Positions 25,386 through 32,411 of a DNA stretch of 32,535 bases are shown here, piece by piece. Made by a program: the position numbers and the translations under genes. Location: positions 1-32,535 of the forward strand of contig JAIRZI010000071.1 of assembly GCA_031267295.1 (NCBI GenBank). Reading direction: 5' to 3'. The notes under the pieces are model-generated. The model saw only the letters and a list, made by a program, of their open reading frames with translations. It made no database searches and was not told the DNA's origin. Source of the stretch: Propionibacteriaceae bacterium (GTDB lineage: Bacteria; Actinomycetota; Actinomycetes; Propionibacteriales; Propionibacteriaceae). How positions within the stretch are numbered: position 1 is the first letter of the stretch; the number at the start of each line of letters is the position of its first letter.

Positions 25386-25979
25386 GTGAGCGTGCCAACA
25401 GTTCCCGGACAACACCGCTCATTCCAACCACTCCCCCGCTCTGCGCGTCCCATCGTGGTACGCCGCGCCACCAGATTGATTGTAAAAACTAATGAACGTA
25501 TCTTTTTAGAACACGACTCTGACCCCGGCGCACACGCCACTTGGTGGATGACTCCGGGCGGTGGTGTTGATGGCGACGAAACGTTTGCCGCAGCCGGAAT
25601 ACGGGAGTTATTTGAAGAAACTGGTTGGGTTATCCAACCCGATGACCTTATCGGCCCAGTAGCGCATCGGGTAGTGACTCATGGTTACTCTGACGAAGTA
25701 CTGGTACAAGAAGAACAATTCTTTGTCGTCAACTTCGATGCCCCTCGCAAAATTGACACCTCTGGGTTCACCGCCGAAGAACAAGTGACGATGCTGGGAG
25801 CCGCCTGGTTTACCACAGACGAGCTAGCGAACATCAACGTGTACCCGCCCGACATCTTTCGTTTTCTAACCACTAATGAGACACCTTTCATAGAGTACGG
25901 TCTCATCGACGAATCCATCGTCTCACTAGACGAGCGGTTCGTCCCTGGCTTCGTAGAACAGCTACTAGCTAAACTGTGA
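25386..25979 (+). CDS. NUDIX hydrolase
   Basis: The 197-residue product has a central NUDIX fold with a complete box, G-GVDGD-E-TFAAAGI-RE-L-FEE-T-GW at about residues 58-80. WWMTPGGG just before it is also typical. Substrates of this subgroup, probably nucleoside diphosphates linked to another group, cannot be told from sequence. It starts at a GTG four bases after the mutT1 stop, without an obvious ribosome-binding site, and so probably belongs to the ppk-mutT1 transcript. It carries no phosphatase domain. It is distinct in sequence from its neighbour and not a recent duplicate. Confidence 0.9.
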   Translation: MSVPTVPGQHRSFQPLPRSARPIVVRRATRLIVKTNERIFLEHDSDPGAHATWWMTPGGGVDGDETFAAAGIRELFEETGWVIQPDDLIGPVAHRVVTHGYSDEVLVQEEQFFVVNFDAPRKIDTSGFTAEEQVTMLGAAWFTTDELANINVYPPDIFRFLTTNETPFIEYGLIDESIVSLDERFVPGFVEQLLAKL

Positions 25980-26067
25980 GTTTTTCAAACAACCCGGTCA
26001 TTCGTCGTGGCAGCTCCACTCTTTCCCGCAATCAATGAATCGGCGCATCGCGGATGAAACTTATGTT

Positions 26068-26976
26068 TTAGTAGCCCTGACGTTGTTTGGTTTGCGCCAT
26101 ATATACCGCAACTGGAGTACCTACAGCAGCAATGATGCACAGTAAGCGGAACAATGTACTCGGTAGCGTGTAGTCCCAGTCAAGCACTCCAGAGATGATC
26201 GCTTGGTTAGCCATCCAGAGCGCAAACGCACTCAGCATTAAACCAGCAAACAATTTGCGCACATATTGGGTACCTACCGTTATGCGCGCGCTGAGAATGA
26301 ACGCCAGCCCTAACGAAAGCATCGCCAATGCAGGTTCGAATATTCCTATTGCCAACACTACGAAGAAAGGCCAACCAATGATGCGCCACCAGTTCTGCTG
26401 TATCGGAAACTGCGGAGCCAACGGAGCCAACTGCGGCTGTTGCGGGCTTGCGACTCTCTGGTTCCAGCTAGGCATCGTCTGACTCCAAGCTGGCGCTCCC
26501 GGCACTCCACTAGGCGCAGCTATACTTCCGGGGTTCCAGACTGGCGCTCCCGGCGCAGTTCCGTGTGAATCTAGCTGTCTTATTGGTGGAAGCATCACAT
26601 GATCAGGTTTGCTAACTGCTACTGGCAAACCTGTAGGAGGTGCAAAATCTGCGTACCCACCGGAGTTTTCCGTAGCACTCCAAGTATCAGCGGACGGTAT
26701 CGGAGCGTGTGGATCCCACGGTGGCACGTCACTAACGTCGTCGGCATTGAAACGGCTGAATGGTTCCGCCGGATTACGCGGCGTTTCGGGAGCCGGAGCT
26801 ATTTTTTCTAGCGGTGGTGAAACCACATCCGACGACGGCTGGTACCCCACCGGTTTTCCCGCACTGGGTTGAAGTGGTTCCAACCAAGCAGCACCGACTG
26901 GCGGTTCAAATGACGGGGCATCGCGAGGAGCTGCGAACCCAAACGGGTAGCCAACATCCTCCAGCGGTTCATCCAT
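26068..26976 (-). CDS. Proline-rich membrane protein of unknown function
   Basis: I do not recognise a family. From the ATG at 26976 the product has 302 residues. The first ~195 are hydrophilic and rich in Pro, Ala, Ser and Trp, with repeats of the type GAPVWNPGS and GAPAWSQTM; four hydrophobic segments follow between about residues 197 and 295 (starting WWRIIGWPFFVVL). The topology suggests a disordered cytosolic tail on a small four-helix membrane domain, as in several actinobacterial envelope proteins. The track starts at 27033, but a TTACTT-17-TACACT promoter lies just upstream of 26976, seven bases from the ATG, pointing to a leaderless transcript. It is divergent from the cold-shock gene. 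Confidence 0.75.
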   Translation of the reverse strand: MDEPLEDVGYPFGFAAPRDAPSFEPPVGAAWLEPLQPSAGKPVGYQPSSDVVSPPLEKIAPAPETPRNPAEPFSRFNADDVSDVPPWDPHAPIPSADTWSATENSGGYADFAPPTGLPVAVSKPDHVMLPPIRQLDSHGTAPGAPVWNPGSIAAPSGVPGAPAWSQTMPSWNQRVASPQQPQLAPLAPQFPIQQNWWRIIGWPFFVVLAIGIFEPALAMLSLGLAFILSARITVGTQYVRKLFAGLMLSAFALWMANQAIISGVLDWDYTLPSTLFRLLCIIAAVGTPVAVYMAQTKQRQGY

Positions 26977-26983
26977 AACCAAT

Positions 26984-27012
26984 AGTGTACGATGCATAGG
27001 GCTAGTAAGTAA
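26984..27012 (-). promoter_or_regulatory. Predicted promoter of proline-rich membrane protein gene
   Basis: On the minus strand TTACTT (27007-27012) and TACACT (26984-26989) are 17 bases apart. The -10 box ends seven bases before the ATG at 26976, so transcription would start at or next to the start codon. Confidence 0.4.
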
Positions 27013-27143
27013 CGCACTCACTTCATTCAACACAGCTATGAATATTGTCTTGCCGCTGGCGATACTGCGGTATGCAAGCTAGGCTTGTCACAATAGAACC
27101 GGGTGCTTCGGCAACCCTGAACCTCCAAGAAAGTAGGCGGACC

Positions 27144-27527
27144 GTGCCGACAGGTAAAGTGCGTTTTTACGACGCGGAGAAAGGTTTCGGCTTCATCACC
27201 AAGGATGACGGCGGAGACGTTTACGTGCGAGCGCAGGCATTGCCTGCTGGTTTACCACTGCTAAAACCCGGGCAGAAGGTGGAGTTTGGGGTCATCGAAG
27301 GGCGCAAAGGCGAGCAGGCATTATCGGTGTCTATCATCGAAGCTCCAGTCAGCCTATCGAAAGCGCAACGTAAGCCGCCAGAGACATTAGCGGTGATGTT
27401 TGAGGACCTCATTAAACTGCTCGATAACATCGGCAATGGTTACCGCCGAGATCGTTACCCCGATCCGAAGCTCGCCACCAAGGTAGCTTCCATGCTACGA
27501 GCTGTCGCCGACGAACTGGAACTATGA
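27144..27527 (+). CDS. Cold-shock domain protein with C-terminal extension
   Basis: The GTG at 27144 gives a 127-residue protein starting MPTGKVRFYDAEKGFGFI, the standard start of the actinobacterial family; the track's start at 27045 adds 33 unrelated residues. AGGCGG lies shortly before the GTG. The first ~68 residues form the nucleic-acid-binding cold-shock barrel with RNP1 (KGFGFI). RNP2 is DVYVRAQAL, where the usual histidine (VFVHxSA) is replaced by arginine. The remaining ~60 residues are a helical extension (MFEDLIKLLDNIG, MLRAVADELEL) found in this subfamily. It probably acts as an RNA chaperone. It is followed four bases later by DUF3027, a conserved pairing. Confidence 0.93.
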   Translation: MPTGKVRFYDAEKGFGFITKDDGGDVYVRAQALPAGLPLLKPGQKVEFGVIEGRKGEQALSVSIIEAPVSLSKAQRKPPETLAVMFEDLIKLLDNIGNGYRRDRYPDPKLATKVASMLRAVADELEL

Positions 27528-27531
27528 CCTT

Positions 27532-28308
27532 ATGTCACTAGTAGCGAACAAGCCGGATGCCACTATCGCCGAAGCTGTAGCACAGGCTTACGATGCCGCC
27601 CATGCGACAGCCGCCGACTTTGGTGTGGGCGCTCATCTGTGGTGTAACGCCGATAGTGAACGGATTGCTACCCACTATTTTGCCTGCACTCACCGCGCCT
27701 ATCCAGGTTGGGCGTGGGCGGTCACTATGACGCGAGCACCACATGCTAGGTCGGCCACGGTTGACGAAGTAGTGCTATTGCCCGCTGAGGAAATGGTACT
27801 GTTAGCTCCGCCTTGGATACCTTGGAGTGAACGCCTACAGCCGGGCGACATCGCCCCAGGTATGTTGCTACCAACCCCCGACAACGACCCACGATTGGAA
27901 CCCGGTTTCACTGGGGGCGAACTACTGCCTGATGACGACCCCGCCGAATGGTCGCTCACTAGAACACTGATCGCCGAGTTGGGGCTAGGGCGCGAACGGT
28001 TACTATCAGTTGATGGTCGAACACAGGCCGCACAGCGGTGGCTCGCTGGACAAAATGGCCCTGATAATCAAATCACTCGCCTTGCCCCTAGTAACTGCGT
28101 AACATGCGGCTTTTTCTTGCGGCTTTCTGGAACCCTTGGGCGCGTTTTCGGAGTATGCGCCAACGAGTACTCTCCATTCGACGCGCGCGTCGTCTCACTA
28201 GACCATGGTTGCGGCGGCCACTCTGATGTCGTAGAAGAAGAACGTGAGATTACCACCCCGGCTCCGATATACGACACCATCGGAATAGATAAAAACATCT
28301 TCGACTGA
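27532..28308 (+). CDS. DUF3027 family protein
   Basis: The 258-residue product matches the actinobacterial DUF3027 family, whose function is unknown. N-terminal phrases include the PHARSATVDEVVLLPAE region and WIPWSERLQPGDIAPGMLLP; the latter is strongly characteristic. The C-terminal part contains CVTCGFF and GVCANEYSPFDARVV then HGCGGHSD, a set of cysteines and histidines that could bind zinc. The order of cold-shock gene then DUF3027, only four bases apart, is typical in this phylum and suggests a linked role in RNA biology. The start ATG at 27532 follows the neighbour closely and needs no separate promoter. Confidence 0.9.
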   Translation: MSLVANKPDATIAEAVAQAYDAAHATAADFGVGAHLWCNADSERIATHYFACTHRAYPGWAWAVTMTRAPHARSATVDEVVLLPAEEMVLLAPPWIPWSERLQPGDIAPGMLLPTPDNDPRLEPGFTGGELLPDDDPAEWSLTRTLIAELGLGRERLLSVDGRTQAAQRWLAGQNGPDNQITRLAPSNCVTCGFFLRLSGTLGRVFGVCANEYSPFDARVVSLDHGCGGHSDVVEEEREITTPAPIYDTIGIDKNIFD

Positions 28309-28352
28309 ACCTTAAACACATATTTTCAACACAGCAGTAACTCTTCAAATAA

Positions 28353-28581
28353 GGAAACGCTGATTTTCTCGGTGTGCATCACTGGGGCGATAAGGCGGAA
28401 TAAGATTCTTCTACTTGTGTCTTGTGGGCGGACTGGATGTCCCTTACAAAATACACGTAGAAGAAGAGCGCCCGATTAAGCAAGCTCTAGGCGAAGAATC
28501 CGCACGCTATGACCCCGCCGTAGAAGAAGAGCGCCCGATTAAGCAAGTTCCAGGGGCTATGCAGAGAAAATCAGCGTTTCC
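28353..28581. mobile_element. MITE-like element with perfect 18-bp inverted ends
   Basis: GGAAACGCTGATTTTCTC at 28353-28370 is the exact reverse complement of GAGAAAATCAGCGTTTCC at 28564-28581. The 229-base unit is too small for a transposase and has the form of a miniature inverted-repeat element or a strongly deleted IS. Inside are a 33-base direct repeat (starts at 28457 and 28520, 63 bases apart) and the inverted pair TTCTTCTAC / GTAGAAGAA. No clear target-site duplication is seen; flanks are AAATAA and CTAAGC. A partial third copy of the end, CTGATTTTCAGCG, lies at about 28672. The family of the parent element is not recognised. Confidence 0.7.
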
Positions 28582-28585
28582 CTAA
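28424..28585 (+). CDS. Possible small ORF with repeated VEEERPIKQ motif
   Basis: Inside the MITE-like element a frame of 53 codons runs from a GTG at 28424 to TAA at 28583-28585. It encodes VEEERPIKQ twice, 21 codons apart; the 63-base repeat is thus in frame. No ribosome-binding site is visible, and the last nine codons are made of the terminal inverted repeat. It could be a decayed piece of a longer gene or chance; I give low weight to it being translated. Confidence 0.2.
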   Translation: MGGLDVPYKIHVEEERPIKQALGEESARYDPAVEEERPIKQVPGAMQRKSAFP

Positions 28586-28784
28586 GCATTTCAAACGGTT
28601 CACCCCCCAGGGAGGGGATGGCTTATTTTCGGGATACATTCCACCATATGGAGTATCGGCATCGGAGATCTCTGATTTTCAGCGAATATATCTCTTTAGC
28701 ACAAAATACACGTTCAAAAATCCCAAGGGGGTACAGATGGACATCCGTATTTGAAACGGATATGGCTTAAGTAACATTCATATC
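28582..28784 (+). other. Upstream region of purine permease gene
   Basis: This 203-base stretch has no gene I can support. It holds a C-rich/G-rich stem near 28603-28619, a partial copy of the MITE end at about 28672, the 13-mer ACAAAATACACGT (28701, also inside the element at 28446) and a hairpin ATCCGT-atttgaa-ACGGAT at 28743-28761 about 24 bases before the ATG. I looked for a purine riboswitch core (TATA...paired loops) and did not find it. Confidence 0.35.
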
Positions 28785-30362
28785 ATGTCAAAGACTGCTT
28801 CCAAACCGGCGGGGAAACCCGCCACTGCAAATAATAAAACTGCAACCCCGGTGCCACAGCCCACTTCGGGGAAGTTCACTATCGACGGCTGGTTTGGCAT
28901 CAAACGTCACGGCTCCACACTCAACCGTGAAGTGCGTGGCGGTTTGGTTACCTTTCTGACGATGGCTTACATCATCGTCCTCAACCCCATCATCATCGGT
29001 ACCGCCACCGATATTGAAGGCCGCTTAGTAAACGGTATGTTGCCCGCCGAAGAAGGCGCAGTCGGTGCGTCTATGGGCGCGGTTGCCGCCGCTACCGCGC
29101 TCGTTGCCGGAGTGATGACAATTCTGATGGGTATCGTAGGTCGCTACCCAGTCGCGCTGGCTACTGGTCTGGGCATCAACTCGATGGTCGGATATGTGCT
29201 AACCAACTTCATGCCATGGAAAGCCGCTATGGGTGTTGTGGTATGGGACGGCATTTTGATCACCATTTTGGTGTTCACAGGCTTTCGCGAGGCGGTGTTT
29301 CGTGCGGTGCCAAAAGCACTGCGGTTCGCTATCTCGGCCGGTATCGGTTTGTTTATCGCTTTCATCGGTTTAGTGGATGCCGGTATTATCCGTACTGGTT
29401 CTGGCACCATCACCTCATTTGGTATCTCCACGTCAATTGACGGCTTCCCGATGCTGATCTTCGTACTTGGATTCTTCGTGTTGCTCGCGTTGCACACCAA
29501 GAAAGTGCGCGGCGCTATTCTGATCGCCATTGTCGGTGCCACCGCCGTTGCAATCATCGCTCAGAGCATTCATCCGATTGGCACCCAGGCGGGAGGTGAC
29601 GTTACCGGGTGGTCGCTCAATGTGCCGCAGTTATTGGATAACTTCGGTGCGCCTGACCTTTCGCTACTCGGTCGTATAGACCTGTTTGGTGGTTTCAAGA
29701 GTTGGACGTTGAACGCTGAGGGTACGGCTATGGCTGGTTCGTTCAGCTTCGCTAGCATTATCACTGGCGTGATGTTCGTTTTCTCACTGCTGCTCGCAGA
29801 TTTCTTTGACACTATGGGCACTGTGGTTGCCATCGGCACTGAAGGTAATCTGCTCAACGATGCTGGAGAACCTGAGCATCTGCGAGAAATCTTGCTAGTT
29901 GACTCTTTGGGCGCTATCGCCGGTGGTGCAGCGTCTGTGTCGTCGAACACTTCGTATATCGAATCAGCTTCCGGTGTCGGTGATGGTGCTCGCACCGGCT
30001 TTGCCAACATAATCACCGGTGTGGCGTTCCTAGCAACCGTGTTCATTTCACCACTCACCAACATGGTGCCGTCCGAGGCGGTGGCTCCAGCATTGGTGTT
30101 TGTCGGTTTCCTGATGACCACTCAGCTAGGCGAAGTGCCGTGGAAAGAACCAACGCTGGCAATTCCAGCGTATGTTATCGCAATTCTTATGCCTTTCGGT
30201 TACTCCATCACAGTAGGTATCGGTGGCGGTTTTATCACTTATGTGTTGTTGCAAATCGTCTCCGGTAAAGCTAAGAATGTGCATCCGATCATGTGGCTTT
30301 CCGCAGCTATGTTCGCGCTGTACTTCGCACAAGGCCCGCTACTGCGGCTGATTACCGGCTAA
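28785..30362 (+). CDS. NCS2-type purine permease (AzgA-like)
   Basis: The 525-residue integral membrane protein belongs to the AzgA branch of the nucleobase-cation symporter-2 (NCS2) family, which imports guanine, hypoxanthine or adenine with protons. Signatures include FLTMAYIIVLNPIIIG near the start, GLGINSMVGYVL (usually GMGLNAFFAY), LLADFFDTMGTVVAIG and SSNTSYIESASGVGDGARTG. The first ~30 residues are a hydrophilic tail rich in Lys, Thr and Pro. About 12-14 hydrophobic segments follow. No good ribosome-binding site is visible before the ATG; the small hairpin upstream may play a role. Which purine is carried cannot be decided. Confidence 0.93.
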   Translation: MSKTASKPAGKPATANNKTATPVPQPTSGKFTIDGWFGIKRHGSTLNREVRGGLVTFLTMAYIIVLNPIIIGTATDIEGRLVNGMLPAEEGAVGASMGAVAAATALVAGVMTILMGIVGRYPVALATGLGINSMVGYVLTNFMPWKAAMGVVVWDGILITILVFTGFREAVFRAVPKALRFAISAGIGLFIAFIGLVDAGIIRTGSGTITSFGISTSIDGFPMLIFVLGFFVLLALHTKKVRGAILIAIVGATAVAIIAQSIHPIGTQAGGDVTGWSLNVPQLLDNFGAPDLSLLGRIDLFGGFKSWTLNAEGTAMAGSFSFASIITGVMFVFSLLLADFFDTMGTVVAIGTEGNLLNDAGEPEHLREILLVDSLGAIAGGAASVSSNTSYIESASGVGDGARTGFANIITGVAFLATVFISPLTNMVPSEAVAPALVFVGFLMTTQLGEVPWKEPTLAIPAYVIAILMPFGYSITVGIGGGFITYVLLQIVSGKAKNVHPIMWLSAAMFALYFAQGPLLRLITG

Positions 30363-30374
30363 CATAACTGGTTT

Positions 30375-30431
30375 CGTGATGATAGCTCTTGTCGTCTGGA
30401 TACTTTTCAGATGGCAAGAGCTATCATCGCG
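30375..30431 (+). ncRNA. Long perfect hairpin between permease gene and serC
   Basis: GATGATAGCTCTTG (30378-30391) and CAAGAGCTATCATC (30415-30428) are perfect reverse complements. Adding CGT/GCG outside (one G-U) makes a 17-base stem. A short inner stem TCTG/CAGA surrounds a nine-base loop. It begins 13 bases after the permease stop and ends 16 bases before serC. There is no T-run, so it is not a standard terminator; it may block read-through, protect the permease mRNA 3' end, or be an RNA element. The type is a guess. Confidence 0.5.
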
Positions 30432-30447
30432 TGAAAGAATCTTGCAC

Positions 30448-31566
30448 ATGGATAGCATCACGATTCCGGCTGAGCTGAAACCCCGCGATGGGCGCTTTGG
30501 TTCCGGGCCTGCGAAAGTACGGCCAGCGGCGCTCGCCGCTTTAGGCGCGGCTCACGATTTGATGGGCACTTCGCACCGCCAACAGCCAGTCAAGAATCTG
30601 GTGGCTTCCGTGCAGGAACAGCTCTCCGAACTGTATTCAGCTCCAGCGGAATACCAAGTGGTGCTCGGCAATGGCGGGCCTACGCTGTTTTGGGAGTTGG
30701 CCACTTGCTCTCTCATTGAGCATCGGGCGGCATGTGGGGTGTACGGCGAGTTCAGTCGCAAATTTGCCGCCGGAATAGCAGCCGCACCTTTTCTAGCCCC
30801 TCCGGTATTACAAGAAGTGGCACCGGGATGCTCGATAGTTCCAGTAGCCGCTCCCGATTGTGACGTATACGCCTGGACACAGCATGAAACATCCACCGGT
30901 GCTTGCGCCGCTGTACAGCGCCCGGATGGTATCGGGGATGCGCTAGTGTTGCTAGACGCAACCAGTGCTGCCGGGGGTATGGACGCCAAAATAACCGCCA
31001 CCGATGCTTACTACTTCGCACCTCAGAAGAACCTCAGTTCTGATGGCGGGCTGTGGATAGCGTTCTGTTCTCCCGCTGCACTGGAACGCGCGGCGCAACT
31101 CAAGGCTGCCAATAATCGTTGGATTCCACCGATGCTCGATCTGACTTTGGCTGCTGAGAACTCCGCACAACATCAGACATACAATACCCCGGCGATCGCC
31201 ACTTTATTTTTGCTCGATCAGCAACTGCAATGGATATTAGCTCAAGGCGGTATGGAGTTCGTCGTCGCACGCACCAGACGATCATCATCACATATTTATG
31301 CTTGGGCGGAAAGTACCCCATTCACTACTCCGTTCGTCAGCAACCCGGCGGTGCGTTCCCCCGTCGTCTGTACTATTGATTTCGACCCCAGCATTGACAG
31401 CAAACTACTGCTTAAGACGCTGCGAGCAAACGGTATTGTGGACGTTGCGCCGTATCGTTCTCTGGGACGTAACCAACTGCGCATCGGGGTGTATGCCGCC
31501 GTCGAACCTGATGACGTGTACGCACTCACCGCCTGCATCGACTATGTCGTGGAACGAATCAGTTAA
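30448..31566 (+). CDS. serC: Phosphoserine aminotransferase
   Basis: The 372-residue product (from the ATG at 30448, MDSITIPAELKPRDGRFG) is the actinobacterial type of SerC. It transfers the amino group of glutamate to 3-phosphohydroxypyruvate in serine synthesis, using pyridoxal phosphate. RDGRFGSGPAKVR and GTSHRQQPVKN near the N-terminus are family hallmarks; the cofactor lysine is in YYFAPQKNLSSDGG. LRIGVYAAVEPDDV near the end also fits. The track's earlier ATG (30376) lies inside the 17-base hairpin and adds 24 non-family residues, so I reject it. No clear ribosome-binding site precedes 30448; GAATCT is five bases upstream. Confidence 0.95.
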   Translation: MDSITIPAELKPRDGRFGSGPAKVRPAALAALGAAHDLMGTSHRQQPVKNLVASVQEQLSELYSAPAEYQVVLGNGGPTLFWELATCSLIEHRAACGVYGEFSRKFAAGIAAAPFLAPPVLQEVAPGCSIVPVAAPDCDVYAWTQHETSTGACAAVQRPDGIGDALVLLDATSAAGGMDAKITATDAYYFAPQKNLSSDGGLWIAFCSPAALERAAQLKAANNRWIPPMLDLTLAAENSAQHQTYNTPAIATLFLLDQQLQWILAQGGMEFVVARTRRSSSHIYAWAESTPFTTPFVSNPAVRSPVVCTIDFDPSIDSKLLLKTLRANGIVDVAPYRSLGRNQLRIGVYAAVEPDDVYALTACIDYVVERIS

Positions 31567-31569
31567 TAC

Positions 31570-31601
31570 TTCCGGTACCCTTAATTCAGCAGATACCGGA
31601 A
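31570..31601 (+). terminator. Inverted repeat after serC
   Basis: TTCCGGTA and TACCGGAA pair over eight bases around a 16-base loop, directly after the serC stop codon. No T-run follows, though an AT-rich stretch does. It may end the serC transcript. Confidence 0.35.
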
Positions 31602-31621
31602 TACTGGCGACATCTAATTAG

Positions 31622-31650
31622 TTATATATTAAATAACACTGCGGTATAAC
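31622..31650 (+). promoter_or_regulatory. Possible thioredoxin gene promoter
   Basis: TTATAT (31622-31627) and TATAAC (31645-31650) are 17 bases apart in an AT-rich stretch, about 20 bases before the thioredoxin start. The -10 is good and the -35 is weak. Confidence 0.35.
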
Positions 31651-31670
31651 CCAGCAATCGAAAGGACATC

Positions 31671-32039
31671 ATGGCAACCATCACCATAGGGCAAGACAAC
31701 TTCATTGCCGCTGTCAACGATAACAATTTATTGCTGGTGGATTTTTGGGCACCATGGTGCGGCCCATGCCGTCAATTCGGGCCTATCTTTGAGACGGCTA
31801 GTGAAAAGCACGCCGATTTCACATTCGCCAAAGTGAACACCGAAGATGAGCAAGAATTGGCTGGCGCGTTAGAAATCAGAGCTATACCCACCTTGATGGC
31901 TTTCAAAAATAGTGTGTTGGTGCATATGGAATCCGGTGCGTTACGCGCTAATGAACTGGATCGGTTGATTGCAGAAATCCGTGTTGTCGATGAAAAAGCT
32001 GTTGATACAAAAGATGCCGCGCCACACCGTATTAAGTAA
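31671..32039 (+). CDS. trxA: Thioredoxin
   Basis: The 122-residue product is a cytosolic thioredoxin that reduces disulfides in target proteins. The active site WCGPC (C30, C33) lies in VDFWAPWCGPCRQFGP, and the cis-proline loop is present as IRAIPTLMAF. The core fold covers about residues 1-105; the C-terminal 15 residues are an extra hydrophilic tail. AAAGGA four to five bases before the ATG supports the start. No thioredoxin reductase gene is nearby, so it appears as a stand-alone gene. Several thioredoxin-like copies may exist in the genome, so the symbol is tentative. Confidence 0.93.
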   Translation: MATITIGQDNFIAAVNDNNLLLVDFWAPWCGPCRQFGPIFETASEKHADFTFAKVNTEDEQELAGALEIRAIPTLMAFKNSVLVHMESGALRANELDRLIAEIRVVDEKAVDTKDAAPHRIK

Positions 32040-32111
32040 TTTATTGTTTGCGGAAACTACTGCTTTGAAGCCGCAGTAAAACTGTCGGTGCCGCACGGTA
32101 GCGTTTTGACT

Positions 32112-32411
32112 ATGGAAACTCGCACCGAACACCAGCCGCTCACTGCACAAGAACAAACCATCCTTGATCTGGAGGCGCATTTTTGGCAAAGTCATACGCC
32201 GAAGTCGGCGCAGATCAACGCACTTGGGCTTAGCGCTACTCGTTATTATCAACTGTTGGGTCGTCTTATTGACACACCGGCCGCTTACCTGCATAACCCG
32301 ATGTTGGTAAAGCGTCTACTTAGGATTCGAGAACATAAACGCTCTTTCGCAACCAAAACCGTAACGCCGGTTTATAACTGGATTGCTTTGTCGCTATGCT
32401 CCTCGCAGTGA
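32112..32411 (+). CDS. DUF3263 family protein with repeat-derived C-terminus
   Basis: The 99-residue product (from the ATG at 32112) matches DUF3263, a small actinobacterial helical family that looks like a DNA-binding domain. LTAQEQTILDLEAHFW, LSATRYYQLLGRLIDTP and NPMLVKRLLRIREHKR follow the family pattern (usually SATRYYQ-LN-LID-PEAL, DP-LVKRLRRLR). After HKRSFATKTV the frame enters the dispersed repeat, and the last 11 residues, NWIALSLCSSQ, and the stop are encoded by it. The usual basic C-terminus is thus cut or replaced. The track's GTG at 32088 adds eight residues. TAGCGT lies seven bases before the ATG and may give a leaderless mRNA. Confidence 0.85.
   Translation: METRTEHQPLTAQEQTILDLEAHFWQSHTPKSAQINALGLSATRYYQLLGRLIDTPAAYLHNPMLVKRLLRIREHKRSFATKTVTPVYNWIALSLCSSQ

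Noticed and set aside
28582-28784. Purine riboswitch before the permease gene
   Set aside because: I could not find the conserved junction sequences or the three-stem layout; only a short hairpin near the start codon is present.
29144-30121. Minus-strand ORFs of 137 and 183 residues
   Set aside because: They are shadows of the purine permease gene.
30376-30447. Upstream start for serC giving 396 residues
   Set aside because: The extra residues are encoded by one arm and loop of a strong hairpin and are not found in SerC proteins.
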